Below, one piece after another: positions 8,567-15,985 of a DNA stretch of 64,000 bases (its first letter is position 1; each line of letters opens with the position of its first letter). The notes below the pieces were generated by a model. That model saw only the letters and a list, made by a program, of their open reading frames with translations. It did not search any database and had not been told where the DNA came from. This stretch comes from Hyphomicrobium_A sp964493785. Lineage in GTDB: Bacteria > Pseudomonadota > Alphaproteobacteria > Rhizobiales > Hyphomicrobiaceae. The DNA is taken from assembly GCA_964493785.1 (NCBI GenBank), contig CAZBPM010000008.1:70343-134342 (forward strand), in the 5' to 3' direction. Made by a program: the position numbers and the translations under genes.

Positions 8567-8996
8567 GGTGGTCCTCTTTGGATACGAATGAACCGCGCGA
8601 CCGCATTGCGGGAGCGCATCTGAACGTCGAGCGTCACATGCTCGGCTAATGGAATGGGTTTGCGATTGGATCGCTTGTTTCGGATTTACGTACTCTCAAT
8701 GGGGGCGCGCAAGGAAAACCATAGGCGTCACGCACGTTTCCTTCGCTATGACAGATTTCTGTTTGTGCTCTTGTTGAAGTAATTTCGAACTGCGTTTGTC
8801 GCCCGTCGCTTGCGAGGCTCAAATGCGAAGTTCTATGAGCTGAGCTGTGCAATTCACGCACCCAGCGCGGCTCCAGCGTTTGCCGCGCGCTGCCGTTGGT
8901 CGGGACGTCTGCCATACTGGTCGGTGAAATGCTCGCGGTCGGATGGTGCCCGGCGCCCACGGCGCGCCGGCGCGCAGCGTCAGCGACCAGCAGCGC
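8567..8996. other. Encapsulin upstream region, no gene
   Basis: 430 bases without a credible gene lie between the encapsulin start and the stop of the recombinase-like gene. A 104-codon minus-strand frame (8646-8960) has no recognisable protein features. The region should hold the encapsulin operon promoter. Confidence 0.5.
8678..8694 (+). promoter_or_regulatory. Operator-like element upstream of the encapsulin operon
   Basis: TTTCGGATTTACGTACT matches the core of the ssu-promoter element (TTCTGATTTTCGTATTG) at 13 of 17 positions when aligned from TTC. It lies about 112 bases before the encapsulin ATG. It is the weakest-supported link between the compartment and the sulfur regulon but the most informative if real. 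Confidence 0.4.
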
Positions 8997-9680
8997 TCAC
9001 ACCGCGATTGAAACGGACAGCGGATCAGGCCCCTTGATCATGCGCCGCACCTCGTCGGGATGATAGGGATTGCCCGCATTGTTGAGGTGGCCATGCTGCG
9101 CCAGGATCGCGCTCATCTCGCGCAGAGACTTGCGAACGCCGTCGCGTAGGCTCCTGGCATGCAGGCTCTTGGCGAGGCTCACTGCCTCGGGAAACATTTC
9201 GACGTAGTTCTTTCGCCGCTGCGGGCCGAATTTCATCCGTCGCCGTTCTTCCATGCGCGTCAAGTGCGCCTCAAAGCGCTCACGCAGTTGATAGACGTGG
9301 TCGACAATCGCGTCGGGGCGAGTGGTGATCGCCTGCCCCTGAGTGGCATCCGCCACCAGGAGATCGATGCCGTGCTTGCGGAACTGTGCGGCCGCCACGG
9401 CATGAACGAGCGGATCAGTGGAGAACGTCATGGCGCTGGCGACGATCACGGTTGCCGCCTTTCTTGCCGAGAGGCGATCAAGCATCGCCTGAAACGCGTC
9501 GCTTGCGAAGAGGTCGTCATCGGAGGCGCCTGCGTAGGCGAACTCGTAGGCGATGTCGTACCCCGCGCTTGCCGCAAAGATCTCGATCAGCGCGCGTTGC
9601 TCACCACGTGGAGCGGCGATCGAGCGCGCGCCGCCTCTACGGAAGAAGGCTATTGCCGGCGTCGGGCTCGTGTTTCCCAT
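8997..9680 (-). CDS. Degenerate serine-recombinase (resolvase-like) protein
   Basis: The 227-residue protein resembles the small serine-recombinase proteins with a resolvase N-terminal domain: a nucleotide-fold start, an EQRALIEIFAASAGYDI helix, a long helix RFEAHLTRMEERRRMKFG, and a C-terminal helix-turn-helix-like part with SLREMSAILAQHGHLN. In active enzymes the nucleophile Ser follows an Arg near residue 10, and two Arg lie in an SRFAR-type motif. Here these positions read FFRRGGARS and SAMTFSTD, so the usual nucleophile and the second Arg cluster look lost. No crossover site or other mobile gene is nearby. It may be a remnant or a DNA-binding derivative. Confidence 0.65.
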   Translation of the reverse strand: MGNTSPTPAIAFFRRGGARSIAAPRGEQRALIEIFAASAGYDIAYEFAYAGASDDDLFASDAFQAMLDRLSARKAATVIVASAMTFSTDPLVHAVAAAQFRKHGIDLLVADATQGQAITTRPDAIVDHVYQLRERFEAHLTRMEERRRMKFGPQRRKNYVEMFPEAVSLAKSLHARSLRDGVRKSLREMSAILAQHGHLNNAGNPYHPDEVRRMIKGPDPLSVSIAV

Positions 9681-9728
9681 ATCGATCGCCTCTCAGCGCC
9701 AGTTGAAAACAAGTGGTGATTAGGGAAG

Positions 9729-9765
9729 CCCGATCAGCAGGCGTTGCGTCGACCCGCTGATCGGG
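9729..9765. terminator. Hairpin between recombinase-like and porin genes
   Basis: CCCGATCAGC and GCTGATCGGG form a perfect 10-bp stem around a 17-base loop. It is the second of two adjacent hairpins downstream of the porin gene. No T-run is present. Confidence 0.4.
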
Positions 9766-9770
9766 AGGTT

Positions 9771-9799
9771 CCACCGCACGGCGTAGGTCCGTGCGGTGG
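9771..9799 (-). terminator. Hairpin downstream of porin gene
   Basis: CCACCGCACGG and CCGTGCGGTGG form a perfect 11-bp stem with a 7-base loop, 20 bases after the porin stop codon. It probably ends the porin transcript or stabilises its 3' end. Confidence 0.5.
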
Positions 9800-9818
9800 G
9801 TTGGTGCTCGCCCCGACG

Positions 9819-11087
9819 TCAGAAGCTGATCTTGGCGCCCGAGAACACCGTGTCGAAGTCCTCGACGTTGAGAGCCGTGCCCTTCAGGTCCGCCTCGTAG
9901 TGGCGGTAGGCGACGTAGAGTTCCAGGGCGGCTGAATCGATTGCCTGGATGGCGGCAAGGCCCCAGACGTCGACTTCGGATCCGACGACGCTGAAGCCGT
10001 TGGTCGTGCTGGATTCGCCGAATTCGCCCTTGTAGTACTCGCCGTAGAGCGTCGTATTGCCGAGCGGCAGCCACTTGCGCTGGATACCGGCCTGTACGTT
10101 CCAGTTTGAGTAGCCGTTGTCGTCGCCGACACCCACGACCGAGGTCGCCAGCTCCGACTCGCCGTATGCGAACGTAGCGAAGAGGCCTGTGCCCGAGTGC
10201 AGGACGCTCGCGGAGCCACCCCACTGGGTACCCTTGTCGTTGCCCTTTTCGCTCGAGCCACCGAAGCCCTGAGTGCTATCGGTGATTTCGCCGTAGCTGA
10301 AGCCCGCGGCCAACTTGAAGCCGTGGAACTCGCCAGCGTACTTCAAGGCAACAGCCCAGAAGTCGTCCTGGCCCCAGTTGGCAGAGGCGACGAAGCCGCC
10401 GAACTCCGGCGAGTCGTAGCGGACAAGATTGTAGCGATCGCCTTCGCCCACGCCGGTGGTCTGACCACGCGTCAAGCCACCCCAGGTCAGATTGACAGCG
10501 GCGCCCGTTGCGCTGTTGCGCAGCTTGAAGGCACTGTTGGGCGTGAAGATAGTGATCGGCTTATCGACCAGAATGGTCTTCGCCAGCGTCTGCTCGGTGA
10601 TGCCGTCGTTGACGGCCGAGGTCTGACCGACGGTCAGCTTACCGTACGACTTGCTCTCCAAGAACCAGGCGCTGTGGCGCAGAGTGAAGCTGCTCGCCGC
10701 CAAGCCGTCAGCATTGTTGCTGGCCTGAGCGGCCGACGCGACGCCGATTTCAAGGAGGTAGCCGGCCGTCCAATCCTTATCGATCTTGGCCTTGCCAACG
10801 AACCGGAAGCGCGACGGGTCGCTGCCGTTCGTTGTGACGTATGTATTGCTCTCCGAACCGTCATCCCACCACTGAACCGCCTGGTTGACCCAACCGGAAA
10901 CCGTCAGAGAGACCTTGCGATTGCCCTTGCGAGCGGTCGTGGCTTCCAGCTCGGCGACGCGCTCTTCCAGATCCGCTACGCCGTCGGATCCCAAATCAGC
11001 GGCCTGCGTCGGCGCACCCGCCAACAACACGCCAGCACCGAGAACCAACGCGAAGTTGGTCCTACCCCGTACTCCCCCAAACATCAC
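9819..11087 (-). CDS. Outer-membrane porin (alphaproteobacterial Porin_2 type)
   Basis: A 422-residue trimeric-porin-like beta-barrel for passive entry of small solutes. A signal peptide covers about residues 1-29 (ending TQA). It is followed by a short coiled-coil element LEERVAELEA and alternating beta-strand segments starting SLTVSGWVNQAVQWW, typical of Porin_2 family proteins. The final residue is Phe, as expected for BAM recognition of outer-membrane proteins. An in-frame ATG one codon later is also possible. Upstream lies an element duplicated before the XRE regulator and similar to the sulfur operator motif, so the porin may serve sulfonate or sulfate uptake; that role is inferred. Confidence 0.88.
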   Translation of the reverse strand: MMFGGVRGRTNFALVLGAGVLLAGAPTQAADLGSDGVADLEERVAELEATTARKGNRKVSLTVSGWVNQAVQWWDDGSESNTYVTTNGSDPSRFRFVGKAKIDKDWTAGYLLEIGVASAAQASNNADGLAASSFTLRHSAWFLESKSYGKLTVGQTSAVNDGITEQTLAKTILVDKPITIFTPNSAFKLRNSATGAAVNLTWGGLTRGQTTGVGEGDRYNLVRYDSPEFGGFVASANWGQDDFWAVALKYAGEFHGFKLAAGFSYGEITDSTQGFGGSSEKGNDKGTQWGGSASVLHSGTGLFATFAYGESELATSVVGVGDDNGYSNWNVQAGIQRKWLPLGNTTLYGEYYKGEFGESSTTNGFSVVGSEVDVWGLAAIQAIDSAALELYVAYRHYEADLKGTALNVEDFDTVFSGAKISF

Positions 11088-11167
11088 TAACTCCTAACGC
11101 TACAGTTACGCCACAACGCGACGCGTTTAACGAATCGCTGGAAACTCGATTGTTTCCCCAGCGAATA

Positions 11168-11220
11168 GCGTCAGGGGTAGCGATCGGGGTTTTCGAATCA
11201 AAACAAAAAGAAATGCACTT
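11168..11220 (-). promoter_or_regulatory. Operator-like element upstream of porin, duplicated at 12836-12887
   Basis: About 53 bases here match 12836-12887. The shared blocks include GTAGCGATCGG, CAAA/ACAA-rich tracts and AAGAA(A/G)TGC. Read on the minus strand the distal part gives TGCATTTCTTTTTGTTTTGA, close to the element at 15102-15121. It lies about 80-130 bases before the porin start. Confidence 0.5.
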
Positions 11221-12029
11221 CTTATGCAGCCCCGGTGATAACGACCAACAACTCAGGCTGCCAATGCAGATCATCCCGCTGAAATGAAAGTGATTTTTGT
11301 TGTCCGCCAGCGCGCGTAATTCGTGTCTCTTTTGCGCAACTAAGCGGCGTCACAAAAACAATGCTGTGCCAGCTTCTTTTCACTTCTCAATTTCGCGGAT
11401 TAATCGGTCAATAGAGCAGCTTTCCGGGAATTGAATAATTGATTGAAACGCCAGCCCAATATCACATAATACGCTGCGGTATGTGGGCGTTTACGCCGCT
11501 TTTATTGGCCTTTTGGCGCACTATCGCGAATGGTAAGAACGTGCTGCGCGTAGGCGCTGGACCTGTTGCGCACGCCACTTTTTTGTCCTTCGGATTATCC
11601 GCTCTATTTCACGGATAGATCGGCCAGCATATTGGCTGTCGTCGCCAATAGCTGACTATGTCTCCAGCGGCACCGATTGAATTTTGGCTGTTATTATTCG
11701 TTTCTGTTCTGAGAAACGCTATCTTTACGCGAGCTGACGCTTCTGCGCCGCGACAGAGGCCAATCCCACGGCAGACTTGTCGATAGTTCAGCGGCTATCG
11801 TCGCGCCACAAAAGCTGGCTGCTCAATCAAACGGAGAGACGGTGAATTCAGCCTAATGTGACGATCGATTGGCGCAAATAGCGGAATTGCCCAAAGGCGG
11901 TGCGGCGAGTTGCGGGAAAACAATAATTCGTTGGCCAAGCGGCGCACAAACGGGCGGCGCCACAGCGGCGAGCTCGCCAGCTGCTGGCACCGGTTGGATG
12001 CGATGAGCGGAAAGGACTAGGCGGGAAGG
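11221..12029. other. AT-richer intergenic region, no gene
   Basis: About 800 bases with visibly lower GC than the flanks carry no credible ORF on either strand, no tRNA and no insertion-sequence ends that I can recognise. It may contain part of the porin promoter or decayed sequence. Confidence 0.5.
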
Positions 12030-12686
12030 CTAATCGTGTGTCTTGCCGGAGGACAGCGTCACGTAGAGGACGGCTTCCTGATCACCGACATTATGGTAGC
12101 CGTACACGGTATCAGCCGGAAATATGATGGCGTCGCGCGCCGCGAGCGTCGTCGGCGTTTGGCCCGCGACGGTGACAACCACGATGCCGCTCGCCACCAC
12201 GACGTGCGCTACCGCGCCGGGCTGCTGGCGTTCGCCCTCCTCGAAGTGAGAGCGCGCGATGGCGATCTCGAAGAACTCCACGCCATCCGCCTGAGGCTTC
12301 GAGAGCGGGCGGGTGATGAACTTGCCACCGCTGGTTTCGATGGTAGTCGAGCGACCATGACGCAGGACCGTTGGCGTCGGTTGCTCGCGCGGCGTGATCA
12401 GGCTGATGAGTTGTACATCGAGCGCTTCAGCAAGACGGGAGAGCAAGCCGATCGTCGGCGCGCTTCGACCCATCTCAATGCGGCCGATCATGCCGCGGCT
12501 CACTCCCGATTGGCTCGCCAGCTTCTCAAGCGAAAGGCCGCTGCGCGCACGCAGACGACGCAAATTAGCGCCTACTGCAGCCGGAAGGTCGCGCTTATCG
12601 GCGTTCCTCGGTGCAGCGTAGGTCGCCAGCGAATGCCCGGATTGCACTTCGATCTCGTGGGTTGCCGCGTGCTCAGCCATGGACAC
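12030..12686 (-). CDS. XRE-family regulator with C-terminal cupin domain
   Basis: A 218-residue transcription factor with a Cro/C1-type helix-turn-helix at about 38-92 (LRRLRARSGLSLEKLASQSGVSRGMIGRIEMGRSAPTI in two segments) and a cupin sensor domain at about 140-213 (GAVAHVVVASGIVVV, then DAIIFPADTVYGYHNVGDQEAVLYV). Proteins of this architecture usually control small-molecule metabolism through ligand binding in the cupin. It lies divergent from the second CysB-like gene, and the gap carries two operator-like elements. The target is not shown by sequence. ATG at 12680 is an alternative start. Confidence 0.87.
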   Translation of the reverse strand: MSMAEHAATHEIEVQSGHSLATYAAPRNADKRDLPAAVGANLRRLRARSGLSLEKLASQSGVSRGMIGRIEMGRSAPTIGLLSRLAEALDVQLISLITPREQPTPTVLRHGRSTTIETSGGKFITRPLSKPQADGVEFFEIAIARSHFEEGERQQPGAVAHVVVASGIVVVTVAGQTPTTLAARDAIIFPADTVYGYHNVGDQEAVLYVTLSSGKTHD

Positions 12687-12835
12687 TCTCCGCGAACGAA
12701 GCAGAATGCGCGAGTACTGCAGCGTCGGACACGCGAGGCAGCGGACTATCGATTGAGCTCAGCACGCTACAGATATGATGACCGGTCGCCCGGCCATTCC
12801 CCCAACATCGGCGCAGTGCGCTGCGCCAACCCCTG

Positions 12836-12887
12836 GCGTGAGAAGTAGCGATCGGCGTTCGTCGACTCAAACAAGAAGAAGTGCTTT
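12836..12887 (-). promoter_or_regulatory. Operator-like element upstream of XRE-cupin gene
   Basis: This is the second copy of the element at 11168-11220; GCGT(G/C)AG..GTAGCGATCGG and the A-rich CAAACAAGAAGAAGTGC tract are conserved. It lies 150-200 bases before the XRE-cupin start, within the 474-base gap 12687-13160 that otherwise shows only the element at 13034. Confidence 0.45.
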
Positions 12888-13033
12888 CGATATACCAGCG
12901 ACCATGCGGCGGCGTGGCGCATTGCCGATCGACTCTGCTCAAGCGTGATGCGCATGCCTCACACATGCTCACGCGACAGTCTAAAAGCATGGCATCGTCC
13001 AAGCATGTGCGCGCAGGCACAAGCGAGACGCAT

Positions 13034-13059
13034 ATAAGCAATTCGGAACATCGAATTTC
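13034..13059 (-). promoter_or_regulatory. Operator-like element upstream of the second CysB-like gene
   Basis: Twenty-one of 26 bases match 2470-2495, the element before the first CysB-like gene. Both begin ATAAGCAA and contain TCGGAA. It lies about 100 bases before the ATG at 13161, the usual position for LysR autoregulation. Confidence 0.55.
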
Positions 13060-13160
13060 CAACTGCTGCGGTGGCGCCTTAGATACATGCGACTGCTGCT
13101 GCGGGGGAGCACGATGCGCCATGGTCGATACTCGCTACGCGCTGCCGAGGCGCCTAGCGC

Positions 13161-14075
13161 ATGAACTTCCGGCAGCTGCGCATCGTTCGTGAGACGGTGC
13201 GCTCCAATTACAATCTCACCGAAGTTGCAAACCGCCTCCTGACGGCGCAATCGGGCGTCAGCAAACACGTCAAGGACCTCGAAGAGGAGATCGGCGTCGA
13301 GTTGTTCGTTCGGCGCGGAAAGCGCCTGCTCGGCCTGACGGATGCCGGAAAGGAAGCGATCGGCATCATCGAGCGCATGCTGATCGATGCACAGAACCTG
13401 CGGCAAATATCCAGCAGCGCGAGCGAACTCGAGCGTGGGACGCTGCGAATCGTGACGACGCACTCGCAGGCGCGCTACACGCTTCCGCCTGTCATCGCGC
13501 GGTTCAAGGAGACATTTCCGGACGTCCGCCTGTCAATAAATCAGGCGAGCCCGCGCAATATCGCGTCGGTGCTGCTGGAGGGAGATACCGACATCGGGAT
13601 TGCGACCGACGCAATGGAAGCGGTGTCCGGACTGATGACCTTCCCGTTCTATCGCTGGCGCCACGTCGTGATCGTTCCAGCGGGACATCCGCTTGAGAGC
13701 GTGCCCAAGGCCGGACTCCAGGACATCGCCAAGTGGCCGCTCATTACGTACGACGAGGGCATGACCGGACGCAGCCGTATCGACGAGGCATTCAGCGCTG
13801 CCGGACTCGATCCGGAGATTGCGATTGCGGCGCTCGATGCCGATGTCATCAAGTCCTACGTGGAACAGGGGCTGGGCGTGGGCATCATTGCTGAGATGGC
13901 ATTCGACGCCGAGCGCGACCGCAAGCTCCGTCTCGTGCCGACCATGGATCTGTTCGCGGCCAGCACGTCGAGCATCGGCATCAGGCGCGGGCGGCATTTG
14001 CGGCGGTATGTCTACAAGTTCATAGAGCTGTGCACGCCAACGCTTACCGAGGCGACGCTGCGCGCGGCTGAATAG
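13161..14075 (+). CDS. CysB-like LysR-family regulator (copy 2)
   Basis: A 304-residue LysR regulator of the CysB/Cbl group and a close paralogue of the gene at 2592. The HTH region NYNLTEVANRLLTAQSGVSKHVKDLEEEIG and the LFVRRGKRLLGLTDAGKEA block are nearly the same, and the effector domain keeps THSQARYTLPPVI and TYDEGMTGRSRIDEAF. Two such regulators in one sulfur island suggest a CysB/Cbl-like division of labour, for example sulfate versus sulfonate starvation, although which does which cannot be read from sequence. It is followed directly by a hairpin and then by a convergent sulfurtransferase gene. Confidence 0.92.
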   Translation: MNFRQLRIVRETVRSNYNLTEVANRLLTAQSGVSKHVKDLEEEIGVELFVRRGKRLLGLTDAGKEAIGIIERMLIDAQNLRQISSSASELERGTLRIVTTHSQARYTLPPVIARFKETFPDVRLSINQASPRNIASVLLEGDTDIGIATDAMEAVSGLMTFPFYRWRHVVIVPAGHPLESVPKAGLQDIAKWPLITYDEGMTGRSRIDEAFSAAGLDPEIAIAALDADVIKSYVEQGLGVGIIAEMAFDAERDRKLRLVPTMDLFAASTSSIGIRRGRHLRRYVYKFIELCTPTLTEATLRAAE

Positions 14076-14101
14076 GCGGCGAGCGCTCGGTGCTCGCCGC
14101 C
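14075..14101. terminator. Hairpin between convergent regulator and sulfurtransferase genes
   Basis: GGCGGCGAGC and GCTCGCCGCC form a perfect 10-bp stem with a 7-base loop, starting at the last base of the regulator stop codon. It fits a bidirectional end between convergent genes. Confidence 0.5.
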
Positions 14102-14110
14102 ATCGCGGTC

Positions 14111-14935
14111 CTATGCGCTGGCGCGGTGCGCGTCCGACGGCCCGCCGCGGACAACTGGGCAGGTCTGGTCCTTCGCCCAGTCCGAGAAGCTGGGATAGTA
14201 GATGTAGACGTCGGAGTGCCCGGCCCGGACCGCCGCCACTGCAGCGAGGGCAGCGCGTCCGCCGGCGTCGCAGAGGGTGATGAGCGCTGTGCGGTCGTCG
14301 AGGCCTGCATTTGCCAGGAGGTTCTTCAGTTCAGACGCCTGCTTGACCCGGCCATCGTCGAGTAGCCTCGAATGCGGCAGCAGCTTCGATCCGGGCAGAT
14401 GGCCGCCACGATCGTTCTGGCGCAGATCCTCGCCGTCGAACTCGGCTGCCGTGCGCGCATCGAATATGCCGACATCTGTTTCGAGCTTCTGCTTTAGCTC
14501 GTCGCGGTCGATCAGATGGACGGGGCCGGCACCCGGTGCGGCGCGGAACGGCTCAGTTGCAGGAGAGGCGTTGGCTTGTAGACCATCGCCTGCACGGGTC
14601 AGCGCAGGCCACCCACCGTTCAGGATCCGGGCGTCGACGCCGAAATACTGCAGAATGAGCCAGGCGCGCGAGGCTTCGATCATGCGGCCGTCGTCGTAGA
14701 TGAGGACCAGATCGCCAGGTCCGATCCCGAGGGCGGCAATCTCCCGCTGCCAATAGTGGGTGTCGTCGAATGCCGTTGCACCCGGCCTTGCTTTCGGCTC
14801 CCAGCGCTCAAGGGGAACGCGAACGGCACCTCGCACATGGGCCGCGTCGTATGCTCCTGTGGACCGGGCGTCGAGGACGCGCGCGGCTGCAATGTCCGAC
14901 AACGCGGTCGGCTCTATGATTGGATCGACTGACAT
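14111..14935 (-). CDS. Thiosulfate/3-mercaptopyruvate sulfurtransferase (two rhodanese domains)
   Basis: A 274-residue sulfurtransferase with an inactive N-terminal rhodanese domain (about 5-125) and a catalytic C-terminal one (about 140-265). Cys222 heads the active-site loop LCDAGGRAAL and would carry the persulfide taken from thiosulfate or 3-mercaptopyruvate. The interdomain region has WP and EPFRA segments typical of this family. The loop is not the canonical CGSGVTA of mercaptopyruvate enzymes or CRxGxR of rhodaneses, so the donor is uncertain. Sulfurtransferases of this kind recur near family 2A encapsulin loci, and a sulfur-regulon-like element lies about 170 bases upstream. Confidence 0.88.
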   Translation of the reverse strand: MSVDPIIEPTALSDIAAARVLDARSTGAYDAAHVRGAVRVPLERWEPKARPGATAFDDTHYWQREIAALGIGPGDLVLIYDDGRMIEASRAWLILQYFGVDARILNGGWPALTRAGDGLQANASPATEPFRAAPGAGPVHLIDRDELKQKLETDVGIFDARTAAEFDGEDLRQNDRGGHLPGSKLLPHSRLLDDGRVKQASELKNLLANAGLDDRTALITLCDAGGRAALAAVAAVRAGHSDVYIYYPSFSDWAKDQTCPVVRGGPSDAHRASA

Positions 14936-15101
14936 CTCGACTACTCCGCTGAACTCCAGGGGGCTCGGCTCGGGGTCTTGCGGGTCGCACTAAGCCACCC
15001 GCTTCGATCAAAGATCCCGTTTTCCGGCAGGCTTGGCGGACACGCCGATGCGAGGCCGGGGCCTAAAGGCGGCTATAGGGCTGCCCGGCCCGCTCGCTAA
15101 T

Positions 15102-15121
15102 CAATAAAAACAGAAATGCAT
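15102..15121 (-). promoter_or_regulatory. Operator-like element upstream of sulfurtransferase gene
   Basis: On the minus strand the sequence is ATGCATTTCTGTTTTTATTG, which aligns with the ssu and 15613 elements. It lies in the 14936-15266 gap about 170 bases before the sulfurtransferase start. Nothing else was recognised in that gap. Confidence 0.5.
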
Positions 15122-15266
15122 ATCACTCACGACGTGATCTCCCGTGCCAACAGGGGCCGAGGTGCCTCGACAAGGCGTCGCAAGATTGCATATCGGTTTT
15201 GCTTCGTTGCCATTGCCGGCGGGTTGCGTAGCCTGACCACGATGCAAACTGTGCGGCTTGGCTGTC

Positions 15267-15476
15267 ATGTCGTCTTCAATCTACAGCGCTGAGGAGATGC
15301 TGCTTATGCGGCAGGCTTTCGACGACGCGCTTGCGGTGATGATGCGTCGGCGTCTGGATATTCCAACCGCGTCGATGGCGCGGCGAATCTTCGAGGCAGC
15401 GAGCACAGGTGAGCGTGATCTGACCGTCCTACGGCGGGCCGCGCTCGGCGCATTCGATCAACAGCCGCCAGGCTAG
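15267..15476 (+). CDS. Small hypothetical protein
   Basis: A 69-residue, mostly helical, soluble protein beginning MSSSIYSAEEMLLMRQAFDD. I do not recognise a family. The ATG at 15267 is chosen over an in-frame TTG at 15258. A clear intrinsic terminator lies 63 bases after the stop, which supports a real transcript. Codon composition matches the neighbourhood. Confidence 0.6.
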   Translation: MSSSIYSAEEMLLMRQAFDDALAVMMRRRLDIPTASMARRIFEAASTGERDLTVLRRAALGAFDQQPPG

Positions 15477-15538
15477 TTGTTGTTGCGGTTGCGCAGTACG
15501 TCAGCGTCATCCATCCCGTTTCCTCCCACAAAAACTCC

Positions 15539-15567
15539 AGAGCCCCGTCACCACGGGGCTCTTTTTT
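15539..15567 (+). terminator. Intrinsic terminator
   Basis: AGAGCCCCGT and ACGGGGCTCT form a perfect 10-bp stem with loop CACC and a run of six T. This is the clearest Rho-independent terminator in the window and ends the small gene at 15267. Confidence 0.85.
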
Positions 15568-15612
15568 GCGCTCGAAGCGCGCAGCTGTCACAAAACTATG
15601 CACATTCGTGCC

Positions 15613-15639
15613 GCAATGCTTTTCTGAATTTAGTATTGG
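15613..15639 (+). promoter_or_regulatory. Operator-like element upstream of small membrane protein gene
   Basis: Twenty-three of 27 bases are identical to the ssu-promoter element at 20281-20307. The core here is TTCTGAATTTAGTATTGG. It lies about 75 bases before the ATG at 15713. Confidence 0.6.
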
Positions 15640-15712
15640 TCACGCCGAGGGTTTCAGCGCACTAGTTGACCTTGGCCACGATCGGTTGGTTTTTGCTCAC
15701 GCGTTGGCGACC

Positions 15713-15970
15713 ATGCTTACAACGACCGATTACTGGATAAGTTGGCTGATCATCGGCGCGCTCGTCGGGGCGATCTCCTACCTTGCGCGTCGCGCCTTCT
15801 CGGAGGCTTTGTTCACGAGAATGCTCGACGGCATCCTGGGCGCCTGTGTCGGCGGCGAAATCATCCGGCGTTGGGATGCTTCACAGGCCGCGTCGGGCAT
15901 CGGCCTGATCGGAGCCGCCGTCGGCAGCATCCTGTTCCTATATCTGCTCAGCCGGCTCCGCCCGGCGTGA
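15713..15970 (+). CDS. Small inner-membrane protein, GlsB/YeaQ-like
   Basis: An 85-residue protein with three hydrophobic segments starting WISWLIIGALVGAISYLA and ending LIGAAVGSILFLYLLSRLRPA, with a glycine-rich GILGACVGGEI turn. It resembles the transglycosylase-associated/GlsB family of small membrane proteins, whose function is not established. The frame is open from 15566, but the ATG at 15713 gives the compact family-like length. The promoter element links it to the sulfur genes. Confidence 0.65.
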   Translation: MLTTTDYWISWLIIGALVGAISYLARRAFSEALFTRMLDGILGACVGGEIIRRWDASQAASGIGLIGAAVGSILFLYLLSRLRPA

Positions 15971-15985
15971 TCGGTCGCGGATACG

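Noticed and set aside
8646..8960. 104-codon minus-strand frame upstream of the encapsulin
   Set aside because: No family features or Shine-Dalgarno, and it spans the candidate promoter and operator.
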